From Psilocybe azurescens (Eukaryota; Basidiomycota; Agaricomycetes; Agaricales; Agrocybaceae): DNA of 64,000 nt. Under the pieces are notes generated by a model, which was given only the letters and a program-made list of their open reading frames with translations, made no database searches and had not been told where the DNA came from. Position numbers and translations under genes: made by a program. Positions within the stretch are counted from its first letter, which is position 1. The number at the start of each line of letters is the position of its first letter. Positions 22,754 through 35,354 of the stretch are shown piece by piece. Location: NCBI GenBank assembly GCA_023853785.1, contig JAJIRX010000533.1:806001-870000 (forward strand), in the 5' to 3' direction.

Positions 22754-23634
22754 CGGATAAAAGTAGTACAGAACAATTCGTGCCTGTATGATGTAGTGGT
22801 CATTCAAGTTGTACAAAACTTGATAATTGATTGCTATTTACGGAAGTCTTTGCCAAATATTGCCTCCGGTAAACGGGTTCAACTGTGCCCCGCTCACCGA
22901 CTCCTCTTCCTTCACTATCTTGTCACCGTTCAACACCGGCTTCCTCCAATCTTCCTTACTAGCAAACGCTGTGTACGCCACTAGTCACCCTGTCGAATGC
23001 CGTTGCTTTTGTTGCCGAAACATGATCATACGCGTCATCTACCACATGTGCCAAAGTATCCGTCCGAGCCTCAGCCTTCCTGAGATGCTTTTCTGCTTCC
23101 TGGCTCAGTCCTGGCAGCTATGATATCATTGCCTCAACTTGGTGATATTTAAATCTCTATGAGCACGTTCTGACACAGTCTGCAAAGAATATGGCCTGAA
23201 ATGTGCTTAAACATTGTGGTGAAAAAGTACCCTTAGAACACGAACGGTGCAGAAAGTTTTGTGCACCTGTTCATCATGTCTATCAAGATTGATAGGCTAG
23301 CTTGTTCCAATCAATGACAGGACCCAGACCATCTTCAACCGGAAGGTCTTGCTCCGAGTGGTAAGTCATTGTCTATAATTGGGAAGCCATACCCCCTCAA
23401 CAGAACCGCGGTTTCACTCAATTCATTCGGCACCCACTGAACCAGATGTTTTGAACAGATACGCTTTTAATAATTGAATAGTTGCAAAACTTCACCAGAG
23501 CTGACGTTGAGATTGTAACTCGGCTCCGATTCCATGTGTATCACATGGAGAAGTGGGCTCTTGCTATCATAGGATTTGGGTATATAAGAGCCTGAATGAA
23601 TGAGGGTGAATCTCCCAACCGAATCTTTTGACAA
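22754..23634. other. divergent intergenic region
   Basis: Lies between TRM11 and the seven-helix gene on the other strand. A possible TATA element (tatataag) sits at 23581-23588, 54 bases before the ATG at 23635. No other gene seen. Confidence 0.45.
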
Positions 23635-24930
23635 ATGACTGAGTCATTCGACAATGCGACTCTTGTCTTGCATCCATCCACTCCTTTGGCTTATTTGTCT
23701 CCGTCTTTGGCCTTTGAATATTCGATTGCCACCTATATCATCATAGGCACCCTGGCTGTGAGTCTCTTTTGCCTAGTTGATCAATTTCCCGAAGTTAAAG
23801 AAAGTAGGTATTAATCTGGGATATGCTGAATAACCTCACGTCCGAGTATCTGCTCCTAACGCGCCACAAACTGCGACTTCATTCTCTAGTCTACTATGTC
23901 TCGAGGTTTGTTTCATATCAATTTTTGCCTAACCTATGTGTTGCATTGTTAAATATCCTAATAGGCTTACAACTTTAGCAGGCGCTGTAGCTGCTATTGT
24001 TTTCCAGAGTGAGTATTGTCAAAAGTTGTCCACTACATACATATAGTTAACTAATCCATTACAACTGCTACAGCGGCACCCGTAGAAAACTGCAGCCTGC
24101 TATCGATGTTTAGTATATGGTTCTTTTTCGTCTCGGTGCCCTCAACCTCGCTCTTATTCTTCTTTCGCGTAAGAGCATTATATCTCGATAATCGAGGCCT
24201 CGTTTCTCTTTTCTTCCTGCTGTGGCTTTCAGTCGTCGGAGGAAGTTTTGCCACGTCACTTGCTCAGCAAAGTGCCACCAAAATCGGTCCTAGTGCATAC
24301 TGCATCGGTGGAGGCATGAAATCATTCTCCCCAACAGTCGGTAGCGTGGTGGTGATCAACGACACCATGGTGTTCCTGGCGATATCAAGATATCTTGTAA
24401 AAATCGCTCATGAAAAGGAATATGCTCTCCACAATGCCATCAAGACATGTGTTTTTGGTTCAGATCTTCCTTCATTCTCCAAAGCTTTCTTACAAGACGG
24501 GCAACTGTACTATCTGTGGGTTCTAAAGTCACCTACATCTTCCCAACTTTGCTTAAGCGCTTGCAGCACCACTATTGGATTCGCCTTCGCGACGACTGTT
24601 GTTCTTCACATCGACTCAATACCATTCGCGTACCGTGCAGTAGCAGGTGTTCCAAACGCTGTGCTGATGAACATAATGGCCTGCCGTGTATACCGAAACA
24701 CAAAGCTTGGCATATATCAAGAACACACAACGCACATAATCGACAGGATCGCAGCAGAAATACCTCGTCCAGCCACTGCCGACTCACCGTATAACCTCAA
24801 AAGTTCCTCAACATCGCCCCCCGCATCAGACCCGCTGGCTGAGGTTGACATTGGGCAGTTTTTCAAAAGCCTGGAATCTCATCAAGTTATCTCGGAACAT
24901 GGAACTTCCAATGTATCCACACTCGTTTAA
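23635..24930 (+). CDS. multi-pass integral membrane protein, mushroom family of unknown function
   Basis: Four exons: 23635-23757, 23808-23905, 23965-24008 and 24074-24930 (373 residues as written). Around six or seven hydrophobic segments are visible (ATYIIIGTLAVLIW, LLSMFSIWFFFVSVPSTSLLFFF, GLVSLFFLLWLSVVGG, SVVVINDTMVFLAIS, FAFATTVVLHI). Landmarks are VLIWDMLNN, KIGPSAYCIGGG, AFLQDGQLYYL and PNAVLMNIMACRVYRNTKLG, shared by a large Agaricomycete family I recognise but cannot name functionally. The stretch after QLYYL is about ten residues longer than family spacing suggests. A 47-base intron (about 24523-24569) with one extra G would remove it and give the usual spacing. The tail is cytoplasmic and Ser/Pro-rich. 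Confidence 0.75.
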
Positions 24931-26499
24931 ATTATTGTAAAACAGCTATCTGTTGGAAAGTTAATCTTGACTTGATAACACATACGCATTGGGTCACTGG
25001 TTTTCCTCATCGTGTCAGTGCTTACTACCATCTTGATGCAGAATTAAGGCGGAAAGTACCAATGACATCACTTCTGGGCAGTGTGAGACGCGAACACGGG
25101 TCGATTAAGTCTCTCCAAAGCCCCACCTCGACCCCAGCTCTCTAACCTGAATAATACATTACGCATCAGGCTCTTAATGCGGGACTCAACAGCCATGAGT
25201 AAGCCAACACTACTCAGAAATATCACTTGACGTAGGGGAAGTCACTAGCAGCTCATAAGCAAAAGGATAACCGATCAATAAGCTGGATAAAATGGAGGAT
25301 ACATATGTAGAGCCTACTAAGTGATATCCATATGCATGGTATCAGTTTTATGACGTATATGTACGAGATCATTTGACTGGAAAACTCAAGCTCGATATTT
25401 ACTACGAATATATTTGAGGTAGCGATCATTCAGATTTCCTCGGCACAGATGAGCGTCTAAACCCGACGACGTCTAATTGATGGAGTATCCTACCGCATAA
25501 TTCCGTTAGATGGACTCCATTTGACTAATAATCATGGTAGGTATGACGCATGCCGAGAATCGTAACAGTACCTACTCCGATTAAAAACCAAGAAAGATCA
25601 CGGTGTTAGGCTACGCTTTGAATGTTTCAATTATCAGGCAAGCCAGCCATCTACGAGTCTTGCTTTAAGTGCTTATTTCGCTCAAGGCGTGTTTGGAGGG
25701 ACAAACATACTCCGACCTATTTGTCTTCCTGCCTTGGGGCGAGAATCAGTAAATTCACGTTGAGGACCACGGATATCTTTGTCTGGCATTGTTCTATTTA
25801 GGATCAAATAAGAAGTATGACAATAATCAATCTCCGTGAAACCAGGACTATATCCTCTGATGTTTGTCTCTCCAAGGTTAGACTCACGGTCTGGAGCATC
25901 CGCAGAAATCAAACTCGTTGCTCCCAAGGATCCTTGTGACAACTTATTGTACAAGTCTGGTGTGCATAGGTATACATGTTATTTACAGCAAAATGGAACA
26001 ATCAGGCTTCGGGTCACTCGGCACCATTTACATGGCAAAAGCACGAGTGTCAAAAATAGATCTCAGAAGACCGTGAGTTCACGAATCATACTTCTCTCAA
26101 AGCCCATCCTTCGGCCTGAGCTCCTGGTGCGATGCTCGGTCCATTATTATCGGAATGTCATTTGACATAACAAGCAAATATGCATCGCCCTGTATCAATT
26201 TGTGTATTTCTCAATTATCGCATTCAAAAGCAGATTTGGATAGTGTAAAAGGCTGAAAGGACTAAGGCTGTGGAGTGTCTGGACTGCGCAATATAAACAA
26301 TTTGAAATGAATCCGAGTAAATCAAGGATATTCCATCCGTGAATAATCGTATGGACTGCGAGACGAGTTTGAGTTTTCTATGACTAACAGCATGCATTGA
26401 GGCTGCTTCTGACTCCCTGGGGAAGCGAACGAATGGGAATCATCAAGTTCGACTCCAATTCTGATGAGTTGTTTCTATATCACAAATAGCGAGACAAGG
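24931..26499. other. intergenic, nothing recognised
   Basis: 1.6 kb without a supportable gene. Short frames at 25682-26165 overlap on both strands and lack family features. Confidence 0.4.
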
Positions 26500-26509
26500 T
26501 ATAAAAAGG
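26500..26509 (+). promoter_or_regulatory. TATA box of secreted-protein gene 2
   Basis: tataaaaagg, identical to that of copy 1, lies 66 bases before the ATG at 26566. Confidence 0.65.
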
Positions 26510-26565
26510 CGTTTCGAATTTGAATTTGAAGCAGACTCAGAACCCGACGTTCATCAACATACGCA

Positions 26566-27011
26566 ATGCTCTTCAAATCCTCCTACGCATCTCTCGTCCT
26601 GGCCGCAACGTTTGCAATTTCTGCACATGCCTCCACTATTGTTGCGTTCGGCAACACCGATTGTACCGGCAGCGTTGGAGCTACAGTCCAGTGCGATGGT
26701 AGCTGCCATGCCTTTACAGGCAGGCATTCACTCAAGGTGATATCGAACAATTATCGCGCATCTCATCGTACTGAAATAATGCATTAGATTAGCGGAGGTG
26801 GAACTCACTGTGTAACATATTTCCAGTCTTCGGGCTGCGCCTTCGCTGAGGGCCAGGGGGCACGGACATTGTCAACTCAGGCCAATGCCAGCATGTTAAC
26901 ACCGGAGGGCCTGTAAACTCCTTCATATGCGCGCCCGATACTACTTGCTTAGTCTGGTATGACTGCGTTCACTCACATCCTCTGAATGTTCGCTCACAAA
27001 TCACTTATAGA
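26566..27011 (+). CDS. small secreted eight-cysteine protein, copy 2 (one frame break)
   Basis: Paralogue of the gene at 18625. The first exon has exactly the same length (171 bases, 26566-26736) and ends at the same HSLK junction. Signal peptide YASLVLAATFAISAHA is followed by DCTGSVGATVQCDGSCHAF. Exon 2 begins at 26788 (ISGGGTHCVTYF, SSGC). After GGCCAGGGGG (26851-26860) the frame is lost unless one G is added; then GQCQHVNTGGPVNSFIC and CLV follow, matching copy 1 cysteine for cysteine. The stop appears to be formed across a last intron, TG at the end of exon 2 joined to A at 27011. The frame break is either a homopolymer error or recent loss of this copy. Confidence 0.72.
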
Positions 27012-28798
27012 TTCATCACTTTTCAATAACACGCCCTGCCATATATATCACAACTCTCCACATATATCGGGAAGAAGGTCTGCTTCCTATATTAAATACA
27101 CGGCTGTTCTCTGTAAACCACAAAACGCGAAAGTTATGATTCCTGTGAGGCTTCGAATATATTCTGTGACAAATGATATAACTACGTAACCCGCCTGTCC
27201 CTGAAACTGCATCATACAGCCATGATTTCCATAATACATATCGTTTCGTTTCGTTAAGTCCAGAAACAGGCAAGAAACAAGCGCTAATACTTTCATGGCC
27301 GATCAAAACGACATAATCGGGGCACCCGGCAAATCTAATTTTAGCTGCTATATATGATATAAAAATAGATTATCCTGTACAATCTCTGGGCACCTCAGAG
27401 AGAGAATCTGATCCATGAGGAGAGTCCGTCACAACTTACTGTCCGTCAAACGTTCCGGCGGACTCTGGGTACTCCCACATAATGTGACGGGGTTGTGACT
27501 TCATGCTACTTTTGTTTATTATTGTTGCCTCACAGTACTTACTTTCATGGCATCGAGCAATTGTCAAGCCTCCCTGTGCATTGCACGTCTCGTCGTTAAC
27601 AGGTCATCCAAGGGATCAAAGCAAATACTTTTCAATTTTCTATGAATCATAGAGAACAGGTTTAGCATTGAATTAACAGAAAAATTCTTACTAATTTGAT
27701 ACAGAGCCTTGCTTAAGAATGACCAGATGCAACATTGCCCAAAGGAACACACTTAATGTACTCAAATGTGCTTAAATTTTTGGCCATGCTGAAGAAAGGA
27801 TAATGTTCTTTTCATAGTCATGGTCCACTTCAAAAAATCTGGTTATGAATTCATAAGCAAACCTTTGTTAAAGGCACTGTTTAAATGCACCCAGCGGCCC
27901 TGATGATGCCACTGAGTGGCCTTATCATTCTTCAAAATGTTGCACGGAAACAATGACTTGATGCTGGTCTAACAGTGATTAAAACAAATATTATTACTTT
28001 ACTAGTGTATTGGCATCTATAATTGACAGGTCCAGATACTCCGACAGTTTCACTATTGGGTACAATGGGTCTGGCGCGTAAGGGGTGGTGGTCGGTTGGG
28101 GAATGAGTTGGGAGAGTGGCTACGGTACTAGTCACGCTATGGTAGGTGAGTCCGCCGAACAGTCCGGCGCATAGTGCGGGGCGGACTTTCCCAGTGGACC
28201 AGATGCCCTCGGGCACCTCGAGGTTGAATTGGGACCTTCAACGCAACTACATCATCCCATGCAGTTTGTCCTGCGTGCCTGTGAAATTTTCAATAAATGA
28301 TTCATCGAGTTCTCTGAGCCAGTAATTTGAAATAGCCCATCATTCACAAAGTAAGTACAGCAAGCTTACTAGCCTAGACGCTGTGCGGCCGGCAACAAAT
28401 ATCCCGGTTGCGAGAGGCGTCAAATGGATGTGCGTGCCTCGAACTATCCGATTGTGTATACAGCTCATAATCGATTCTAGTCTTCAGAGGTTTGTTCACT
28501 TCGCACATTTCAGCCTCTTACCACTCTTGCATTGTGTGCATACTATATAAACCCGCTTACATTGCTCGTGTTGCTTTTAGAAAAATGTAGGCCCATCATC
28601 TTGGTTCAAAGGTTGAACTTGAACTTGAATAAGAGGTCAGGGTGAAGACATTCCCCATGAGCCTTTGTATGACATGATTTATCAGCCCATACACAGTTTA
28701 GCTGAAGTACGAACATTTAGAAGTACATTTGGGTTAGAACATTAATACTACTACACTGGCACTGACGCGCTCATATAACTGTTTGTGTGTCCATCATG
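27012..28798. other. intergenic, possible remnant at 27932-28216
   Basis: No intact gene. A GC-rich minus-strand frame (27932-28216, containing PEGIWSTGKVRPALCAGLFGG) stands out from AT-rich surroundings and could be a remnant of a gene or mobile element, but no family was recognised. Confidence 0.35.
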
Positions 28799-30121
28799 CT
28801 ACTTAATTGATGGAGAAAATAAGCGCCGGTCATTTTCTCTGTCACCCACAACCTCCACTTTCAGGCCTACTCCTGCAGGAACGCATCCCTCCCCAAAGGC
28901 CTCTTCAAGGGCAAGCTTCGACTGAAATCCACTACAGTGCATAGGCAGAATGTACGTCGGCGAGGGTCTGAGAGAGTTTGACAAGAAATCAACGGTTTTG
29001 GGTATTCTCGGACTGAATTCTGGTCCAGCGAGGTGAAGGCCTCCAATTATCTGTTATTGCGGACATATAAGTACCAGTTTCATTTAAATAAAACTGACGA
29101 ACCATGTAAATAGGCCTTTTGAACGTGTCTACTGCGTCTTTCACTACATTCACGATCCCAGCATGAGAACACCTGTAAATTGTATAATTCAGGGTTAAAA
29201 GTATTAGTTGATCTATCGAGATATGCCAAGCTTACGCGCTAAATATTACCAAGCCCTTGCCTGCAACATCTATAGCGGCATATCTCTCATCCATGATATG
29301 CTAGTGAAGTTAAAGATGCAAGTAATCAGAGGGAGGGAGAAAGAATGTGTAAGGATGCGCCAACCTGCTCATTAACCCATTTACCGGAATAGCCACTAGC
29401 CGCATTTCCTTCTATCCATCTATGCCCTCCAAGTATACCGGTCTCGAACTCAGTCACCCTAGGTATCTTACCGCTTACCCATACGGCACCATCAGCGACA
29501 GCGTGGCCTTCTGAATGTGTTTCCACAATGCCTCCAGCGTTTGTAATAGCTTCGATAGTAGGATCTGGGGGTAAAGAACATATTACCTTATCATAGGTTG
29601 GCCCTGGAGCTATGCCTCTAGCAATTGGGCGACTGGGGTGAACATCAACGATGCAGGGTGATATATTTGAGCCTTCTGCCAGTTTCAAGTCAAGGAAAGA
29701 TAGAAGCCCTCCAGTGTGATCGCTGTGCCAATGAGACGTGATCACCCTTTCAATCTGGTCGATAGGAGTCTGCATAGCTCTGATGTTGCGTACGAGAGAC
29801 AGAGAATCCGGACCGGTGTCAAATAGCGTTAGTCGGGAACTCTCTTCACCAGCGACAGATGTTTCCTGATCTCAGTTTCAAACTTCCGACAGTAATGAAT
29901 TAGCAATCGTCTTACGATCAATGCGGAGAATCCATGCGCACCTGTTTTTATATAATTACTTTGCAGCATAGCATCGACACGGCGTAGATAATACACGCAC
30001 CACAGCAGAAATGATCGAAATCGAGAACAGGAACGCCTTTCTCTTTATCAAATACTCCATGACTGGGTTGTCGCAGATGCTGAGGCAGCTCATGCGTAAA
30101 CCCAGGGGGTAGCTTCGTCAT
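28799..30121 (-). CDS. metallo-beta-lactamase-fold hydrolase
   Basis: MBL-fold enzyme of about 350 residues in six to seven exons, all in frame, from ATG at 30121 to TAG at 28799. Exon one ends in DFDHFCCG, followed by AHGFSALI, ETSVAGEESSRLTLFDTGPD and then the metal site SHWHSDHTGG (His-X-His-X-Asp-His). Further ligands are likely in FSACSHAGIVN and in IIGGLHLAGP and LPMHCSG near the C-terminus. The arrangement resembles the MBL group around 7,8-dihydropterin-6-yl-methyl-aminobenzene-phosphate synthase-like proteins, but the substrate is not known. Two metal ions, usually zinc, are expected. No targeting signal is obvious, so the protein is probably cytosolic. Confidence 0.85.
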
Positions 30122-31494
30122 CCTTGATTTAGTCGAGATTCAGCTCGTCCACGATTTCGAGACAATTCTCATACCATTCGATGCAATTGTCCACGAGAAA
30201 CGTAATGGTCAACTTATCAACCAACTTTATATCCGGAGGCATTGGTTGAGATTGGGAGAAGGATCGCAGTTCAGTTGCAACGGAAGATTTGTGAATCGTT
30301 TAAACACAACTTCGCGTCTTGATTCTTGAACGTACCGATGCATTACGTCGGTGTACCGTGCTCTCTTCCGTTCAATCACGTGCCGGACGAGTTTGCCCTA
30401 GACTCGTATCACGTATGTAACTCGTACTAGTTGAAGTTCGTTGAATCTCGTAGCTTCCGTTCATCGTTCTCACCATCATGATACTGATGGATCCTGAAGT
30501 TGCAGAATGCGTTACGAGAATGATTCCAACGCCGAGAATCATCAATGCATATTCCTTATCGAGGTTGCGAGTAATAAGCACAAAGCTTTCAAGATACTTA
30601 TCGCAAGGGCATGAGCGTTTCAAGCACTTCATTTTGTCTTCTTCAAAGACTGTATGTCTCTTTCTGAACCTGCTGAATTGCAACCTATTATTTTAACAAC
30701 ATTACATTTATACAGCCTTGTCGATGTGCCAAGGCTGTATCAGGTGGTACAATATACATACTTGATTTTTCCACAGTTTGTGTTTTGCACCCACCCTTGG
30801 CAATACACAAGTTAACTATTTTGAATCCGAATATATGCGCTCTAGCTTGAAACTCTATTTATGCGTGTAGACACAACCTGGCCCAACTAGTACTTCTTCG
30901 TCTACGACCAATTTCATGAAGGCTTTCTTTCAGTTTCAAGTCCGAAGGGCAGCACTTCTATGGCATAATCAATCGCATTCTATCTCCAATATGAATTATG
31001 CCCTTTCATAAAAATTTGGCAACTCATCAGAGTTACAATCTTTGGAATGTAAGTACCTCCTTTCATCATTATGTTCATTGTTCATGTCTGACCAGGTCCA
31101 GGGTTCTGTGTGAACATTGGAACCGTCAGCTCTTGGAGAACCGATTGCCGTCTGGGGGTTCCATGAAGTATGGTGATGTGCACAAGCCGTCCTTGAACCT
31201 GCTTTTAGCCGCCGTTTACACCAAATGGCGAGAGATTCGACTTACATCAAACTCATGGCATGCCCCACATAAATTTGGTGCAGAAAAGGTGGATCGTCAA
31301 CTCGGAGTCATCGGTGTCTTGGCCACTATGAACCATAGCGGTATATTGAAAGCAGCGGGCAAAGGCAGCACCCTTTTCTTGGCATACTGCATACTTCAAG
31401 ACACCGGTGCCTGTTCAATGGTCAATGTATAAAATGGATGCGCAAACGACCAGGATGTCAAGACGCTACTCGTTGGACTCCCTTTTACTTCAAG
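30122..31494. other. intergenic with one orphan reading frame
   Basis: A 144-codon plus-strand frame at 30998-31432 has a plausible composition in its second half (LLLAAVYTKWREIRLTSN, GKGSTLFLAYC) but matches no family I know; it may be chance. The stretch is otherwise the upstream region of the transporter at 31495 and of the MBL gene. Confidence 0.35.
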
Positions 31495-33441
31495 ATGTCC
31501 CTAGACTCCAAACATAGCTCTGATCTCAAGAACGACGACCTCGAAGAGAAGCCTGAAATCGGGGATGCCATTGACGCCAATTATGACCCAGAATTCGTTA
31601 GAAAAACATTGTGCAGTCTCATCCTCTTCGTCTACATATACACTCTTGTTGAACATTTCATTATTCTCCAGGCGTCTCGTTGACTGGCGTATGCTGCCTC
31701 TTCTCGGTCTTCTCTATTCAGTTGCCCTCATTGATCGAACCAACCTCGGCATCGCACGAGCGGCAGGCATGGACTTCGAGCTCGTGAGTTGAACAAAATT
31801 GTTTGACAGTTTATTCAGTCCATTCTTTCATTTTATAGAAATTGTACGTTGGTGAGCGTTACAGTATCGCGTCAATGATCTATTTCATCCCATATATCTT
31901 ATTGTAAGTTTTGAAGAAGCTTCCCAGCATTCTCTTGGCGGCTGATTCAATAGAAATTAGGCAAATCCCGGGCAACATTGTACTTCGATGGATTGGTGCA
32001 CGGACCTGGCTTACAATCTGTGTGGTTGGATGGGGTATTGCACAGCTCGGAATGGGCTTTGTACCGACGTGGGGGTGGCTAGTTTTCTGCCGGGTTTGGC
32101 TTGGTGTTTTCGAGGTGTGCAAGAGATTGATTCATCCACGCTTTAGCCTGCACATGTGCTGATCTTTGTAGGCTGGTTTCTTCCCAGCACTTGTTTTCAT
32201 CATAACCACCTGGTATAAGCGACATGAAGTTCAGAAACGGTTGGCGATCTTCTACCTTATTTCAATCCTCTTTGGAGGATTTAGCTCGCTTCTTGCATTT
32301 GGGATCGCCCACTTGTCTGGCAAGGCCAACCTGCTCGGTTGGTCATGGATTTTCATTATCGAGGGTATATTCACCATCGTCCTTGGTATCCTCGCGTGGC
32401 TTTTCGTCCCCGACTTTCCCGACAAGAGTACTTTTGTCACTGATGAACAACGCAAGGTACGCTGCTATCCCATCATATATATTCAGGTTTCGTTTTGCTC
32501 ATAAAATTCATAGTTAATTCTAGATCGTGTGGAAACTGACCGTGGCGATTCTATACCTGACAAGATGACCAGTGCTAAACTCCGTCTTCATTTAAGCGAC
32601 CCCATCATTTGGATTATGGGTAAAGAACCCTTATATTTAGTGGTAAATCTAAGCTTACAGATATCTTCATTTAAGCCCTCATGTTTTTATCTTCAACTAT
32701 GCCTGCTTATGCTCTTGGATTCTTCATCACCACAATCCTGAAAAGTATGGGATACACCACCTTGATGTCCCTCGTTTTGACTTGCCCCCATATATCTTCG
32801 CTGTAAGTCTCTTCAGAATGTCGACAGTCCTTTTCTTGTATTGATTTCTCTCTGAAGGCGATAAGCACCTATGTCTTTGCCTACATCTCGGATAAAACTC
32901 GACAAAGAGCACTCTGGCTTGGTGCACAAAATCTTATATGTATCACCGGTTTGTTCATCACGGCGTACTCCAAGAAAGACCCCGTTCGCTACTTTGGTCT
33001 TTTCTTGGTGAACGCCGGTGCCTCTGGATGTATTCCGGGTATTCTCGCATATGTATGTAACTTGCATTCCATCAGTTTTTTGCACTAACTGACAAGCTCC
33101 ATCAGAGCTCGAATAATATCACAGGCCACACAAAACGCTCTGTATCTACAGCAATAATCATCGCAGCAGGTGGTGTCGGCGGTATCTTTGCTACAATGGT
33201 TTATCGTCAGAAGGATTTCCCCAGGTAAGCTGATAAACAAGTTCATTCTAAGTACTGTAGTGTGAAGCTGATCCTCTTCGTCAGGTATATGCCAGGAATG
33301 TGGGCTACGATCGCTTGCCAATTTTGCATGCTCTTATGTCTAGGAATCACGACGGCAACATTCAGGTATCGTAATAAATCATACAGGGAAGGAAACCGAG
33401 GACCGTTGGAAGGCATGCCCGGTTTCTACTATACTCTTTAA
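31495..33441 (+). CDS. Dal5/allantoate-permease-type MFS anion:cation symporter
   Basis: Fungal ACS-family transporters import carboxylates, vitamins or allantoate with protons at the plasma membrane. Ten exons join in phase: 31495-31610, 31672-31783, 31839-31903, 31961-32114, 32172-32456, 32514-32619, 32676-32802, 32858-33052, 33106-33224 and 33285-33441. Family landmarks are RLVDWRMLPLLGLLYSVALIDRTNLGIARAAG, IPYILLQIPGNIVLR, ARTWLTICVVGWGIAQLGMGF, CRVWLGVFEAGFFPAL and ITTWYKRHEVQKR, then in the second half SSTMPAYALGFFITT and NNITGHTKRSVSTA. The product is about 478 residues. In exon 7 CCCCC at 32785-32789 is one base short, which breaks TCPPYIFA. Substrate unknown. Confidence 0.88.
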
Positions 33442-33720
33442 GGCCTCCTATTTTCCTCGACTTCTGTTCTGATTAGTCCACACCGTCTTTGTATTTCTAT
33501 CACTTAACGTTGAATGAAAAGCCATTCCGAAATCATACATACCAGTCAAGTTTCGCTAACAGTGAAGCTTTCATCTTTTTAATAGATGCTTTGATCATAG
33601 AAATAAACCAGGGGAAGGTTAAAACTCGAGTATGTAAAGGTAAAGAGAAAACTATATAAGTACACAAATAATCCGTTAACCGCCTGCACCGGCAGATACT
33701 AAATTCGAGATTCAAGGAAA

Positions 33721-35354
33721 TTATTCCCAGTCACTATCACCATCGTCGTCGCCTTCTTTGCGTTTCGATGGCTTCACATCATCCACGACACTAATGTTGG
33801 CGGAGGAAACAAGATCGAAACTGTCTTCGCTACTCACCCGTGGACTTGTCGTTCCTCCAGTATCGAGGCCCGTTGTAGGAGAAAGACCGCCGTTTGCCGG
33901 CTTCTTGCCCGCCTGTCGTTTTTAGGTGAATAGGAAGGATGTAAGAAAATATATGAGAGCTTACTGATGTAGCAGATGTGCTTTGTCCCGCTTGTGCGTG
34001 TTTAGTCGCAGTCGGTGACGATTCCTCTTCTTCGTCCTCCCAGCTGAAGTCGTCTTCATTTTCAATCGAACCTAAACGAATATGTATGACAATGAAAGGA
34101 TACGAATGAGAAAGCGAAAACACACTTTGAAGCAAAGCTTTGCGTTTCTCTTCTTCCAGACGAATCTGATGAGTTCGGAAGAAAAATCTGAGCCAGAAGG
34201 CAGATTTTGTCATTTCGGAAGGTACTAAACAGGCGTGTGGAACCATGAAGCCGATGATAAAAGCAACTCAAAGAAAGAACATACCCAGAGTTTCTTCAAG
34301 TTTCTTCAAGGGTTGATTGTCGGTAGACTCCTGCAGCGCAGCCTCGATCTTGGATTTCCACTCTGCTCCTTCCGCGCCGCCATCTAGAGTATCAACCTCC
34401 TTTTCCTTCCACGCAAGATATCGGTCCTTCACGCCCTCTTCTGCCTCTGGATCATGTCTTATGATCGAAGGATCCTGTTTGAGTCGTCGTAGGAGAGCTT
34501 CAGCTCGGCTAGCAACCGCACTTTGAGTTTCAAGGCCCTTCGACGAACTACCTTCCGTCTCCCTTGCCGGCCGCGCTACTAGTAGGGTCAGGCAGCATCC
34601 ACATATCCGTACCGTCCCACAGAATATTCGACCCACTAACATCCACCTGATCTGGAGGCAGAACCTTGACAGCTTCGCGGAGCACCTCGCCAGCCTCCTT
34701 TACCGCCTCACGCAGCAGTGCCTCACTCTTATGCGCATACTCCTCTGCCTGCGCCACAGTGACGCCCTGCACTCGCTGCAGCTCTGTCAGAATATTCGTG
34801 CGCAATTTCTGGATATCAATGTTCTCAGAGGCATGCTTTAATGACTCAGGAATGTTGTTTTGGACAGTCTGCACGATGTTGGGCGGCAGAGCTGCTTGGA
34901 TACGCGAGAACAGTGTACTGGACGACGAGGGTACATCTCGAGTAGCAGAAGCAGATGTCGAAGCCTCTCCAGTGGGAGAGGGAGAGGGAGCATCGGGATC
35001 CGCAGCAGCCGAGCCTGAGGTGCCCTCCTTTTGTCGGTGTTCTCATCAACGTTATTATCAGCCTTTTCAGGTGCCTCGGCGGTTGTGAGCTTGGACAGTT
35101 CTTTCTGAGCTTGGATCACAACATCCCCAAGATCTTTACGAGCGTGTTCCAACGCAGTTTGGCTCTGAATATGTGAGATTGATGGCCTGTATTCATGGCA
35201 ATAACACGAAACCCACTTGTTTCCTAAAACCTCCCCAGAAGCGCCCCAGTTGTCCAATAACCTGATTAACTTCTTCGTTCAGAGACGGTTGCTCCGTCTG
35301 AGTAGAATTTGGTGTCGTTGACCTCGTCATGTCAAGGGGGTCCAAAAAATTCAT
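33721..35354 (-). CDS. BSD-domain protein (BSDC1/Dos2-like)
   Basis: BSD domains occur in TFIIH p62 and in a group of small cytoplasmic proteins. Five exons: 35354-35217, 35164-34285, 34224-34126, 34071-33965 and 33912-33721 (about 471 residues). The N-terminus MNFLDPLDM is followed by a coiled helical region (TALEHARKDLGDVVIQAQKEL, LREAVKEAGEVLREAVKVL). The BSD core follows (KDRYLAWKEKE ... VPSEMTKSAFWLRFFFRTHQI), then DDFSWEDEEEE and a tail ending DSDWE, typical of the family. Two compensating frame breaks lie in TTTT at 35029-35032 (one base short) and near CCC at 34561-34563 (one base long). Function is uncertain; yeast Dos2 is linked to genome silencing in some studies, but inference from that is weak. 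Confidence 0.85.

Noticed and set aside
32523..32741. Acceptor at 32522 in the Dal5-like gene
   Set aside because: It shifts the frame to an early stop; the AG at 32513 gives LILDRVETDRGDS, the expected family sequence.
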